DNA from: Nonomuraea turcica
GTDB lineage: Bacteria > Actinomycetota > Actinomycetes > Streptosporangiales > Streptosporangiaceae
Direction: 5' to 3'
DNA length: 64,000 nt
Assembly: GCF_030718205.1 (NCBI RefSeq)
Contig: NZ_JAUZQF010000040.1
Location: 1 to 64,000, forward strand
In this document: positions 1 to 8,662 of the stretch, one piece after another
Numbering within the stretch: position 1 is the stretch's first letter
Layout: each line of letters opens with the position of its first letter
The notes under the pieces: model-generated
Seen by the model: the letters and a program-made list of their open reading frames with translations, nothing else
Told to the model about the DNA's origin: nothing
The model's database searches: none
Made by a program: the position numbers and the translations under genes

Positions 1-53
1 CTACGCTGGCCACGAGGTCTCCGGTACTTGGCTCTTCTTGGTCGTTGAACCAA

Positions 54-860
54 CTACCGGAGGCCTCGTCGTTTATCGATGACCGCCACGCCGCAAGCCC
101 TCAAAGACCCTTTTGAAACACGGCCTAACCGGCGACCAACCCGCGACCAGGTTGGGTACGTGCGGCAGCATTGCAGTGCGTCCCGCTGTATAGCAACCAC
201 AGCGTCGACCACCTGCACGGAGCCGCAAGCCCAAGTACGAACCGTCAGGTAGTGCTGGTGCCGATGCGCGAGTGCTGCGCCCTGGAAGCAGTCGGTGGCG
301 ATGTCAGTTTCCGTGCTGCGTCCGATCAGCGCCAGGGCCGAGCTGATGCTCTCGTTCTCCTCCACGCGATTTTCGAAAACGTCGTCACCGCTGATCTGAA
401 AGCGCAGCCCGTCCATCAGATGATCAAGCGCGTGCGGGTCGTCGCCGTGCATCGGGTCGGGCCGGAGACGGATGAAGGAGGCGACCATGCGCCCGTCCTG
501 GGCGTATTTGAAGTGGTCGTGGCCACTGATGTTCATGCTGAGGGTGAGGGCCTGACGGCCTCCTTCGGTGAGCAACAGCAGGAACGCGTCGTCAGAACGT
601 GCCGGCATGATGCCGATCCAGCCTCCGGCCTCGGCCACCCAGAGGAATCCGTCGTGGATGTGGTGGTCGAGGATCTCGCTCAGGTGGCACGGGGTGCGGG
701 TGGTGAGGTCCAAGGAGAAGGCTTGGGCGAGAACGCCGAGATCCGCGCCCTTGATCCCAATGGTGCTGAACCCCAGCGACCACAGGTCCGGGTCATGATC
801 GAGCCCCTCGGTGACGAAGGTCGAGACCAGAAGCTCGTGCAGGTAGGTCGGTGACTGCAT
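54..860 (-). CDS. DUF6461-like protein with an odd C-terminal tail
   Basis: Function unknown. Residues about 70-135 show the pattern I associate with actinomycete DUF6461 proteins: a W-x-x-E-x-G-x-x-G stretch (WVAEAGGWIG), a hydrophobic strand around LTLSMNISG, and then KYAQDGRMVASF. Family members usually end near 200 residues. Here the last 65 or so residues turn basic and Cys-containing and lose the family look, so a frameshift or recombination may have added a tail. The ATG at 860 has GAGAGG upstream. The next gene upstream, about 100 bp away on the same strand, appears to be a distant relative. The family assignment is from memory of the pattern and was not searched. Confidence 0.6.
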   Translation of the reverse strand: MQSPTYLHELLVSTFVTEGLDHDPDLWSLGFSTIGIKGADLGVLAQAFSLDLTTRTPCHLSEILDHHIHDGFLWVAEAGGWIGIMPARSDDAFLLLLTEGGRQALTLSMNISGHDHFKYAQDGRMVASFIRLRPDPMHGDDPHALDHLMDGLRFQISGDDVFENRVEENESISSALALIGRSTETDIATDCFQGAALAHRHQHYLTVRTWACGSVQVVDAVVAIQRDALQCCRTYPTWSRVGRRLGRVSKGSLRACGVAVIDKRRGLR

Positions 861-960
861 GGCTGCCTCTCGGGAGGAGGGGCATCCCGCGAGATGCCCC
901 TCCTGGGTGGATTACGGGCTGCCTTCCTTCATGATCGGCGCCTGTCCACCTGCATCTGAG

Positions 961-1572
961 TCAGAGAACTCCCCACAACCCGTCCGGAATCCGGCAAAAG
1001 GATCGGTTGGACGCGAACCACTCCCGATTGAGGAAGCGGCCGGATATCCGGCCCACCATGCACACCATAAAATGCATATCCCGCTTGAGGTTCCTCGTCT
1101 CGCCGAGCTCCAGTCCAGGGGTGTACGGCATGTACTCAGGGAGATCCATATCGCCGCCTTCGTTGTACGGCGGGGTGACGTCTCCGAGCTGTTCTCCGTC
1201 GTAGTAGAGGTTCAGGGGTTCGAGCTCGCCCAGCTCTTCGCGGCAGAAGATCTCGAAAACACGTCGCTTTCCAAGGTTTCGGATGGCGGGATGGTACGGA
1301 TGCAGGCCGAAGACGAGGACATGTGTCCAGCCGGGGGCGTGCGGGCCGATCCACACAGCGGCCCGCTCCGGTATGCGTCCGTACACCTCAATGGCGGTTT
1401 CCAGATCGCAGTCCAGGCGCGAGTCCGGATCCACCCGGAGCAGCCGGGACAGTTCTAAAGGATCATCGCTCTCGACCCAGAGGCCGTGGAATCCGTTCTG
1501 GAGACCGTGCCCGTGCTCGACCATCAGATCCCATTGGTTTTCTGCGGGGAGTGCCCGCTCGGGGTGCGTCAT
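961..1572 (-). CDS. DUF6461-like protein (second copy, divergent)
   Basis: Function unknown. The protein has 203 residues, counting from the ATG at 1572. That start is preferred over an ATG 48 nt upstream because GAGGA lies 7 nt before it. It begins MTHPERALPAENQW. The middle (WIGPHAPGWTHVLVFGLHPYHP, in two adjacent strands) and the C-terminal R-x-x-G-R-F and IPDG motifs recall DUF6461, though the match is weaker than in the downstream neighbour. The two genes probably form one unit. With the transposase remnant and the Rpn-like gene beside them they look like a small accessory island. No catalytic motif is visible. Confidence 0.55.
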   Translation of the reverse strand: MTHPERALPAENQWDLMVEHGHGLQNGFHGLWVESDDPLELSRLLRVDPDSRLDCDLETAIEVYGRIPERAAVWIGPHAPGWTHVLVFGLHPYHPAIRNLGKRRVFEIFCREELGELEPLNLYYDGEQLGDVTPPYNEGGDMDLPEYMPYTPGLELGETRNLKRDMHFMVCMVGRISGRFLNREWFASNRSFCRIPDGLWGVL

Positions 1573-1762
1573 TTCTGCATCCTCACATCGCGCGGGGTCC
1601 GGGGTTGCCGGGCTGAGCATGACGCGCAGGCTCGGTGTGTTTTGTCCTGACTTGGCTCACGTTCAAGATCGAATTCGAGGCGTAGGGCGCTCACCTTGGG
1701 CTTCGCCGTCGAGGATGGCGAAAAGTGCGCACTAAACCGGCCGCATCTCTACCCTGTAGGCC

Positions 1763-2215
1763 GTGTCTCCGTACGTGCGGACGGTGAAAACGGCCTCAGG
1801 TGCCCGCGCGGTGCAGATCGTGTACTCCTCGCGCCGCGGGTCGCGGAAGATCGAGCACATCGGATCCGCGCACGACGACGCCGAGCTGGAGACGCTCAAG
1901 GCCATCGCGCGTCAGCGGCTGGCTACTGGGCAGCAAGAGCTGGATCTCGGGCTGGATGACGGCCCGGCCGCGGGCGGGCCGCTGGAGATCGCCAGCTCTC
2001 GGATGGAACATCTGTGGGATGCCCTGTCCCGCGCCTATGCCGCGCTCGGGTTCGACGCCGCGTCCGAGGGTGATGAGGTGTTCCGGCAGCTGGTGCTGGC
2101 CAGGGTGATCGAACCCGACCAGCAAGCAGGACAGCCTGCGCGTGCTGGACGAAGCAGGCATGACCCTGTCAGGCCATCCTCGGCGAGTACGATGCCCGCC
2201 CACGGAGAACGTCGA
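1763..2215 (+). pseudogene. IS1634-type transposase, 5' remnant, frameshifted
   Basis: The GTG-started frame encodes an N-terminal segment typical of IS1634/IS4-group transposases: SGARAVQIVYSSRRGSRKIE, then HIGSAHDDAELETLKAIARQ and, near residue 115, VLARVIEP. After VIEP an extra G shifts the frame. The expected continuation TSKQDSLRVLDEAGM is readable in the +1 frame from about 2116 to 2162. Homology then ends, and the catalytic DDE region (more than 300 residues) is missing. A decayed left end of an insertion sequence is the simplest reading. A 10-bp palindrome AGTGCGCACT at 1724-1733 may lie near the old IS terminus. The end coordinate is approximate. Confidence 0.75.
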
Positions 2216-2229
2216 TGGCCTGCGATGCG

Positions 2230-3153
2230 CTACTCCCCCACCACGCTCTCCGAACCGTCGTCAAAAAGGTCGTCGATGTGCGTGGCTTCGAGAGCGCGCC
2301 GCAGCCAGACCTCCAGGAGGGCAAGGTCGGTGCAGGTGGTGATCTGCTGGTGCCGGTCGAGGGGAACGTCGATGCCACGGAAGCGCAGAACGGACAGCAC
2401 AGAGGCCGCCTCTCCTGCGGCGCGGCCTCTGTGCTCGCCTTCTTGCAGGCCTTCTTCCAGACCTGCTGCCTGGCCCTTGCGGTACAGGTTCTGGGCCCAG
2501 GGGCTGTGCTCGGGGATGTAGATCGTCACGGTTTCCTCCAGAAGCCGGCGGGCCTGCGGCGCGGCCATGTCGATAGTGTAGCCAAACAGCGACGCCGCGT
2601 CATCGGCCGGCAAGTCGGTGAGAAGCTTGATGAATGCCTCGGCGACCTCCTGCAGGTGGCCGTGAGCCATTACTGACAGCGCCGCCGTCAGCAGGTCCGC
2701 GGCCATCTGCTTCGAGTCGGTCAGGACGGGGATGCGGTCGGGCCCGACGATCACCGATTGCATGGTGATGGTCAGGCAGCCGCTGCTGATCTCCACCCGC
2801 TCGGTGAAGCGCGCCGCGCCGGGATCGGGCGTGATAAAGATGACGTAGACCGGTTTGCGGGTCTCCAGGCGCAGCATTTCGGCCGCCTCGACGGTCTGCT
2901 GCAACTTCTGCTCCGACATTTCGGTCTCGACCTCGACGATGGTGGAAAACCATCGGTCCTGGGGCGGGCCGCCGAATACGACGGTGTCGGCATGCATCTC
3001 CCTGGAGATGCGGTCCCGCAGGTCTCCCGGCCCCACCCACAGCGGGGCGTCGGTCGGCAATGCGATCCCGCCGACCTCGCGCAGCAGGCGGATGGGCAGG
3101 TCGAGATGGTCGCGGATGAGCCGGTTGAGGGCGTCGTGCCGGGGGGAGGGCAT
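2230..3153 (-). CDS. Rpn-like putative nuclease/transposase-related protein
   Basis: A 307-residue protein of the kind found in many copies in Streptosporangiaceae and related genomes and annotated as hypothetical or Rpn/PD-(D/E)XK-like. Residues about 35-80 hold a possible nuclease core: an acidic residue (HADTVVFGG) followed by a strand ending in EVETE. The C-terminal third (GRAAGEAASVLSVLRFRGI) matches the helical tail seen in such proteins. If active it would cut or nick DNA in the cytoplasm, but catalytic competence is not evident. The ATG at 3153 is used. The gene lies just downstream of the transposase remnant on the opposite strand, which fits a mobile neighbourhood. Confidence 0.55.
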   Translation of the reverse strand: MPSPRHDALNRLIRDHLDLPIRLLREVGGIALPTDAPLWVGPGDLRDRISREMHADTVVFGGPPQDRWFSTIVEVETEMSEQKLQQTVEAAEMLRLETRKPVYVIFITPDPGAARFTERVEISSGCLTITMQSVIVGPDRIPVLTDSKQMAADLLTAALSVMAHGHLQEVAEAFIKLLTDLPADDAASLFGYTIDMAAPQARRLLEETVTIYIPEHSPWAQNLYRKGQAAGLEEGLQEGEHRGRAAGEAASVLSVLRFRGIDVPLDRHQQITTCTDLALLEVWLRRALEATHIDDLFDDGSESVVGE

Positions 3154-3212
3154 GCACGCAACGTTATCATCCGGTCACGCATCCGTATGTTTTTCGGCGA
3201 TCTGTAATGCGG

Positions 3213-4706
3213 TTATCGCGGCAGACCCGTGTCTCTGAGGGCCAGGAAGAAGTCCACGCGGTCGGCCATGGTGGACAGGTTTCTGCCGGTGAGCTCCTCG
3301 ATTCTGCGGATGCGGTAACGCACGGTGTTGACGTGGACGTGGAGCTGCTCGGCGCAGGCGTTCCATGAGCCTGCACAGTCGAGGAAGACGCCGAGCGTGC
3401 GCACCAGCTCGGACTGGTGCCTGCGGTCGTAGGCGAGCAGCGGCGACAGCAGCCGGGCCGCGAACGAGCGGCGCACGTCGCCCGGCACCGTGGCCAGCAG
3501 CAGGGCGTGCGTGTAGATCTCGTCGCTGGTCACCACCCCGCCGGCGCGGGCCTCGGCCAGCCGCCGGGCGTGCCCGGCCTCCTCCACGCCGCCCTTGATC
3601 GCGGCGGGCCCGGTGAGGGCGCCGCTCAGCCCCGCGCAGACGCGAGCGTCCGGCAGCACGGCCAGCACCTCAGCCCCGGCACGCAGCCGGTCGGCCAGCT
3701 CCGCCGTGGTGCGTCCGCGCAGCGGCACCACGGCGACCGCGCCGTCGGCGCCGGCCGCCGCCACGACCTCGCGGCCGAGCAGTTCCTCGACGATCTGGCC
3801 GCCGAGTGTGGCGGGGTCGGGTCCGCGGGTGGCTCCAGGGCGGGGCGCGGTGGCGTTCACGATCGCGTACGGCTCCGCCGCGTCGATCCCGCACGTGCGC
3901 AGCCTGGCGTTGAGCTCGGCCACGTCGGCGTCGGCGAGCGCGGCCACGATGAGTTGCTCGGCCAGGCGGCGCTCGACCCTGCGGCCCTCCTCCATGCGGC
4001 TGCGTTCGAGCCCGACGCAGGCGGCCAGCTCGTAGCCGAGGTCGGCGCGGCCGATCAGGTCGCCGTCGCAGGCCAGGATCCAGCCCGCAGCGCGGTGCCC
4101 GCGCCCGACCGCGAAGATGGTGCTGCCGGCGACCAGGGCGGGCAGCCGTGGCGCCGTCAGGTATGCCCTGGCCAGCCCCACGGGATCCTGGACCGAGCCG
4201 ACGATCATCCCGCCGGAGGCGGACAGGACGGCGCCGGTGACGCCGAGCTCGGCGGCGGTCAGTTCGAACAGCTCGCGCAGGTCGGCGCCCTCGGCGATGG
4301 CCGCGACCAGCCTGCGGTGGCGTCCGAGCGCGTCGCGTACGTCGCCGGACAGCCGGGGCACGACCAGCTCGGTCAGCGTGCGGAAGGAGACCTCGGTCGG
4401 CACCTCGATCAGCGGCAGGCCGGCGGCCCTGCACGCGTCCACCAGGTCGCCGGGCACGTGGCCCAGCCAGGCCGCGCCCGCGCCCAGGGCGGCGACGCCG
4501 GCCTCGGCCAGCGCGGCCACGAACCTGGAGGAGTCCTCCGGCGTGTGCCGCCACATGAGCCCGGTCAGCACCAGTTCCCCACCCGACAGGTAGCGCCCCG
4601 GCTCGGGCAGGTCGGTGATGTGGACCGTGCTGAACTCGCGATCGGGGTCGCCGGTGAGCAGCGTCAGCCGCAGATCGTCGATGGCCAGCAGGTCACTGAT
4701 ACGCAC
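3213..4706 (-). CDS. pucR: PucR-family transcriptional regulator of purine catabolism
   Basis: A 497-residue regulator with the PucR layout: an N-terminal PucR domain (about 1-125, opening MRISDLLAIDDLRLTLLTG), a central GGDEF-like/CdaR domain, and a C-terminal HTH_30 (about 435-490) with LHVHVNTVRYRIRRIEEL. In Bacillus PucR controls purine degradation. Here the divergent neighbour is a xanthine dehydrogenase Mo subunit and an NCS2 purine permease lies 2.5 kb further on, so control of purine use is a strong inference. The start is GTG at 4706 with no convincing Shine-Dalgarno, so the transcript may be leaderless. The 95-bp intergenic region is shared with xdhD. Confidence 0.88.
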   Translation of the reverse strand: MRISDLLAIDDLRLTLLTGDPDREFSTVHITDLPEPGRYLSGGELVLTGLMWRHTPEDSSRFVAALAEAGVAALGAGAAWLGHVPGDLVDACRAAGLPLIEVPTEVSFRTLTELVVPRLSGDVRDALGRHRRLVAAIAEGADLRELFELTAAELGVTGAVLSASGGMIVGSVQDPVGLARAYLTAPRLPALVAGSTIFAVGRGHRAAGWILACDGDLIGRADLGYELAACVGLERSRMEEGRRVERRLAEQLIVAALADADVAELNARLRTCGIDAAEPYAIVNATAPRPGATRGPDPATLGGQIVEELLGREVVAAAGADGAVAVVPLRGRTTAELADRLRAGAEVLAVLPDARVCAGLSGALTGPAAIKGGVEEAGHARRLAEARAGGVVTSDEIYTHALLLATVPGDVRRSFAARLLSPLLAYDRRHQSELVRTLGVFLDCAGSWNACAEQLHVHVNTVRYRIRRIEELTGRNLSTMADRVDFFLALRDTGLPR

Positions 4707-4739
4707 TTGGAGGAATATACAAGCCGCATGTTACGTGCT

Positions 4740-4769
4740 TTGACATGGATTTCACGTCGCGTGCATAGG
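4740..4769 (+). promoter_or_regulatory. Putative xdhD promoter
   Basis: TTGACA (4740-4745), an 18-nt spacer and CATAGG (4764-4769) fit a vegetative -35/-10 pair in the pucR-xdhD gap. Transcription would start about 25 nt before the xdhD ATG. The -35 is perfect and the -10 is weak. PucR probably acts here, but I see no clear dyad. Confidence 0.4.
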
Positions 4770-4801
4770 ACCGGGACGGGCGGCGGTGCTCTACTCGGAG
4801 G

Positions 4802-6973
4802 ATGACGGAGACGGCGTACACGACGCGACACGGTGTCGGTGAGAGCGCGCGGCGTCCTGACGCGGCGCTGAAGGTGAGCGGCGAGTTCGCCTTCGCCTCC
4901 GACCTGTGGATCGACGGCATGGCCTGGGGGGCGACGTTGCGCAGCCCGCATCCGTCGGCGTGGATCCGCTCGATCGACGTGGGCCCCGCGCTGAAGATCC
5001 CCGGCGTGTTCACCGTGCTGACGCACGAGGACGTGCCGGGCGCGAAGTTCTACGGGCTGGAGCACAAGGACCAGCCGGTGCTGGCCATCGACCAGGTCCG
5101 CTACCAGGGCGAGCCGGTGGCGATCGTGGCGGCCGACCATCCGGAGACGGCCCGCAGGGCGGCCGCGGCGATCGTGGTGGAGTACGAGGTCCGCCAGGCC
5201 GTCACCGACCCCCGCGAGTCCCAGGAGATCGTGCGGTACCAGCCGGTGCGGGTGGGCGACACGTTCGAGGCCGAGGTCGTGGTCACCGGCGAGTACGAGG
5301 TCGGCATGCAGGACCAGGCCTTCCTCGGCCCGGAAGCCGGGCTGGCGGTCCCTGCCGAGGACGGCGGCGTCGATCTGTACATCGCCACACAGTGGCTGCA
5401 CGTGGACCGCGACCAGCTCGCCCCCTGCCTCGGCCTGCCTCAGGACAAGGTGCGCCTGACGCTGTCCGGCGTGGGCGGCGCGTTCGGCGCCCGCGAGGAC
5501 CTATCGATGCAGGTGCACGCCTGCATGCTGGCGCTGCGCCTGGACCGCCCCGTGAAGATGGTCTACGGCCGTGAGGAGTCGTTCTTCGGCCACGTGCACC
5601 GCCACCCGGCCAGGATGCGCTACGAGCACGGCGCCACCCGCGACGGCCGGCTCGTCTACGTCAAGGCCGACATCCTGCTGGACGGCGGCGCGTACTGCTC
5701 CTCCTCGCCCGCCGTGGTGGGCAACGCCGCGTCGCTGGGGGTGGGCCCGTACGAGGTGCCGAACGTGCACGTGGACGCCACCGGCGTCTACACCAACAAC
5801 CCGCCGTGCGGCGCGATGCGGGGCTTCGGCGCGGTGCAGGCCTGTTACGCCTACGAGTCGCAGATGGACCGCCTGGCCGAGGCGTGCGGGCTGTCGCCGG
5901 TGGAGATCCGGGTGCGCAACGCCGTCTCCCAGGGCTCGCTGCTCATCACCGGCCAGCTGATCGACTCGCCGGCCCCGCTCGCTGAGATGCTGCGTGATCT
6001 GGAGGCCATGCCGCTGCCCGCCGACGCCCAGGATCGGGACCTGCGGGGGTTGCCCGGCGGCGTCTCCCAGACCACGCACGGCGAGTCGGTGCGGCGCGGA
6101 GTCGGGTACGGCGTCGGCATCAAGAACATCTGCTTCTCCGAGGGCTTCGACGACTACTCCACGGCCCGGGTGCGTGCCGAGCTGGTGGGCGGCGAGCCGC
6201 ACGTCACCGTGCACACGGCCGCAGCCGAGGTAGGCCAGGGCCTGGTGACGATCCAGGCCCAGATCGCGCGCACCGAGCTGGGCGTCGACCACGTCACCGT
6301 GGCCACCGCCGACACGCAGGTGGGCTCGGCGGGCTCGTCGTCGGCGTCGCGGCAGTCGTACGTCACCGGCGGCGCGGTGAAGGCCGCCTGCGAGGCCGTG
6401 CGCGAGCGGTTCAAGGGGCTGCCGGCGCGGGAGGCGCTGGAGAGGTTCGGGCCGATCGAGGAGACCCGCGAGTACCGGCACCGGCCCACGTACCGGATGG
6501 ATCCGCGCACCGGGCAGGGCGACTCGCACACGCAGCTGGCGCTGTGCGTGCACCGGGCCGTGGTGGACGTGGACGTGGAGCTCGGGCTGGTCAAGGTGGT
6601 GGAGCTGGCGGCCGTGCAGGACGTCGGGCGGATACTGAACCCGCTGGCGCTGGAGGGGCAGATCCATGGCGGGAGCGCGCAGGGCCTCGGGCTGGCGCTG
6701 ATGGAGGAGATCCAGATGCGCGACGGGCAGGTGCTGAACCCGTCGTTCACCGACTACCTCATCCCCACCATTCTCGACATGCCGCCCATGCAGCTGAAAA
6801 TCCTGGAAAATCCTGACCCTGCAGCTCCGTACGGGCTGCGTGGCGCGGGCGAGCCCCCGACGTTGTCCTCCACGCCCGCCATCGCCGCGGCGGTGCGGGC
6901 GGCGACGGGGCTCAGGTTGACGCGTGTTCCGATCAGGCCGGAAGATATCGCCCTGTTCGGTAAAGGGGTCTAA
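4802..6973 (+). CDS. xdhD: Xanthine dehydrogenase molybdenum-binding subunit
   Basis: A 723-residue Mo-cofactor subunit of the xanthine dehydrogenase family, which hydroxylates hypoxanthine and xanthine towards urate. Visible: the N-terminal a/b hammerhead domain (about 20-130), the Mo-pterin contact GVGGAFGARED near residue 225, ARG-type substrate loops (CGAMRGFGAVQ near 340), and the C-terminal GAGEPP motif with the catalytic Glu near residue 684. The partner FAD and 2Fe-2S subunits are not in the window, so they must be encoded elsewhere or replaced. The ATG at 4802 directly follows GGAGG, an unusually tight spacing. The gene is followed 17 nt later by an EF-hand gene. Adjacent pucR and NCS2 permease support purine catabolism. 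Confidence 0.9.
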   Translation: MTETAYTTRHGVGESARRPDAALKVSGEFAFASDLWIDGMAWGATLRSPHPSAWIRSIDVGPALKIPGVFTVLTHEDVPGAKFYGLEHKDQPVLAIDQVRYQGEPVAIVAADHPETARRAAAAIVVEYEVRQAVTDPRESQEIVRYQPVRVGDTFEAEVVVTGEYEVGMQDQAFLGPEAGLAVPAEDGGVDLYIATQWLHVDRDQLAPCLGLPQDKVRLTLSGVGGAFGAREDLSMQVHACMLALRLDRPVKMVYGREESFFGHVHRHPARMRYEHGATRDGRLVYVKADILLDGGAYCSSSPAVVGNAASLGVGPYEVPNVHVDATGVYTNNPPCGAMRGFGAVQACYAYESQMDRLAEACGLSPVEIRVRNAVSQGSLLITGQLIDSPAPLAEMLRDLEAMPLPADAQDRDLRGLPGGVSQTTHGESVRRGVGYGVGIKNICFSEGFDDYSTARVRAELVGGEPHVTVHTAAAEVGQGLVTIQAQIARTELGVDHVTVATADTQVGSAGSSSASRQSYVTGGAVKAACEAVRERFKGLPAREALERFGPIEETREYRHRPTYRMDPRTGQGDSHTQLALCVHRAVVDVDVELGLVKVVELAAVQDVGRILNPLALEGQIHGGSAQGLGLALMEEIQMRDGQVLNPSFTDYLIPTILDMPPMQLKILENPDPAAPYGLRGAGEPPTLSSTPAIAAAVRAATGLRLTRVPIRPEDIALFGKGV

Positions 6974-6990
6974 CAACGGGGAGGTATCCG

Positions 6991-7224
6991 ATGGCAAGCG
7001 CACGTGAGGCGGCCGAGGCGGAATTCCGGCGTTTCGACGCCGACGGCGACGGCCTGCTGACCGCGGCCGAGATCCGCCAGGCCAACGAGGCGCTGGGCGG
7101 GCAGGGCGTGTCCGAGAGCGAAGTCGAGGCGTTCATCAAGTCCGCCGACCGCGACGGCGACGGCACGATCGGGCTCGAGGAGTTCGTCGGTCTCGTCGGC
7201 CACGGGCGGCACGAGAAAGCGTGA
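6991..7224 (+). CDS. Small EF-hand calcium-binding protein
   Basis: A 77-residue acidic protein with two EF-hand loops: DADGDGLLTAAE (about 17-28) and DRDGDGTIGLEE (about 52-63). Both have Asp/Gly/Glu at the canonical Ca2+ ligand positions, so it should bind two calcium ions like half a calmodulin. No signal peptide or membrane segment is visible, so it is cytoplasmic. It sits 17 nt after xdhD and 58 nt before the purine permease, probably in one transcript. A calcium link to purine catabolism is only context. GGGGAGG lies 7 nt before the ATG. Confidence 0.88.
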   Translation: MASAREAAEAEFRRFDADGDGLLTAAEIRQANEALGGQGVSESEVEAFIKSADRDGDGTIGLEEFVGLVGHGRHEKA

Positions 7225-7256
7225 TCTTGTCCCCCGCCGGGTAGGTGGTCCGGCAC

Positions 7257-7278
7257 TCCCCCTGATCGTCGAGGGGGA
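7257..7278 (+). promoter_or_regulatory. Leader hairpin covering the permease ribosome-binding site
   Basis: TCCCCCT (7257-7263) pairs perfectly with AGGGGGA (7272-7278) across the 8-nt loop GATCGTCG. The right arm contains the GAGGGGG Shine-Dalgarno of the NCS2 permease, whose GTG start is at 7283. The hairpin could block translation or act as a weak terminator after the EF-hand gene. No U-tract follows. Confidence 0.5.
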
Positions 7279-7282
7279 TGGC

Positions 7283-8662
7283 GTGCTCGACCGATTCTTC
7301 GAGCTGACCGGGCGGGGGACCACCGTCGGCCGCGAGGTGCGTGGCGGGATCACCACGTTCGTGGCCATGGCCTACATCATCCTGCTCAACCCGATCATCC
7401 TGGCCGGCGCGAAGGACGTCACGGGGGCTCGGCTCTCCATCGCCGAGCTGACCACCTCCACCGCGCTGGCCGCGGCCGTGACCACGCTGCTCATGGCCTT
7501 CATCGGCAACGCGCCCTTCGGCCTGGCGGCCGGGCTGGGGCTGAACGCGGTGGTCGCCTACCAGGCCGCGCCGCACATGACGTGGGCCGAGGCCATGGGG
7601 CTGGTGGTGCTCGAAGGCCTGGTGATCATCGTGCTGGCCGTGACCGGCCTGCGCACCCTGATCATGAACGCGATCCCGCTGGCGCTCAAGCACGCCATCA
7701 GCGTGGGCATCGGCCTGTTCATCGCGCTCATCGGGCTGGTCGACGCCGGCTTCGTGGCGGCGGGCGCGGCCACGCCCGTGCAGCTCGGCACGACCGGGCA
7801 CCTGACGGGCTGGCCGGTCACGATGTTCTGCGTCGGCCTGCTGCTGATGATCGCCCTGTTCGCGCGGCGGATCCCTGGCGCCATCCTCATCAGCATCGTG
7901 GTCACCGCGGCCCTGTCCATCCTGGTGAACGCGCTGGCCACGATCGATCCCAGATCGTGGGGCGTGGTCACGCCGCGGGTGCCCGAGTCGCTGGTCGCCG
8001 CGCCGCAGTTCGGGCTGGTCGGCGAGTTCGACGTGTTCGGCGGGTTCGCCAGGGCGGGGGCGCTGACGGCGGGAGTGGTGCTGTTCACCCTGGTGTTGTC
8101 CGGGTTCTTCGACGCGATGGGCACGATCATCGGTGTCAGCGACGAAGCCGGGCTCGTGGACCGGCAGGGGCGCGTGCCGCGGCTGGGCCGGGTCCTGACG
8201 GTGGACGGCGTCGGCGGCGTGGTAGGCGGCGTGGTGAGCTCCTCGGCGAACACCGTCTTCGTGGAGTCGGCCGCCGGCGTCGGCGAGGGGGCGCGGACGG
8301 GCCTCGCCAGTGTGGCGACCGGGGCGCTGCTGGGGCTGACGCTGCTGTTCACGCCGCTGGCCGCGGTGGTGCCCGCCGCCGCGGCGGCGCCCGCGCTGGT
8401 GCTGGTCGGGGCGCTGATGATGATGCAAAGCAAGAACGTGCCATGGGACGACGTCGAGCTCGCCGTGCCGGCGTTCCTGACGATCGCGCTGATGCCGTTC
8501 ACCTACTCGATCACGAACGGCGTCGGCGCCGGTGTGATCGTCTATACGCTCATCAAGGCCGTCAAGGGGAAGTTCGCCGAGATCCCGTGGTTGTTGTGGA
8601 TCGTGTCGGCGATCTTCCTGGCGTACTTCGGGATCGACTGGCTTGAGCGGCTCTTCGACTAG
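7283..8662 (+). CDS. NCS2-family (AzgA-type) purine permease
   Basis: A 459-residue membrane transporter of the nucleobase:cation symporter 2 family, AzgA/PbuG branch, which imports adenine, guanine or hypoxanthine with protons. It has about 12 hydrophobic segments, the N-terminal signature GGITTFVAMAYIILLNPIIL (residues 20-39), NAPFGLAAGLGLNA (about 73-86) and the later GVVSSSANTVFVESAAGV region. The GTG start is preferred because GAGGGGG lies 5 nt upstream. It fits the purine theme set by pucR and xdhD. Its end overlaps the convergent neighbour by 4 bp. Translation may be modulated by the hairpin over its Shine-Dalgarno. Confidence 0.92.
   Translation: MLDRFFELTGRGTTVGREVRGGITTFVAMAYIILLNPIILAGAKDVTGARLSIAELTTSTALAAAVTTLLMAFIGNAPFGLAAGLGLNAVVAYQAAPHMTWAEAMGLVVLEGLVIIVLAVTGLRTLIMNAIPLALKHAISVGIGLFIALIGLVDAGFVAAGAATPVQLGTTGHLTGWPVTMFCVGLLLMIALFARRIPGAILISIVVTAALSILVNALATIDPRSWGVVTPRVPESLVAAPQFGLVGEFDVFGGFARAGALTAGVVLFTLVLSGFFDAMGTIIGVSDEAGLVDRQGRVPRLGRVLTVDGVGGVVGGVVSSSANTVFVESAAGVGEGARTGLASVATGALLGLTLLFTPLAAVVPAAAAAPALVLVGALMMMQSKNVPWDDVELAVPAFLTIALMPFTYSITNGVGAGVIVYTLIKAVKGKFAEIPWLLWIVSAIFLAYFGIDWLERLFD

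Noticed and set aside
5501..7003. A 500-residue minus-strand frame opposite xdhD
   Set aside because: Composition is Arg/His/Gly/Val-rich without any motif, as expected from the antisense of a high-GC gene; xdhD has clear family motifs.
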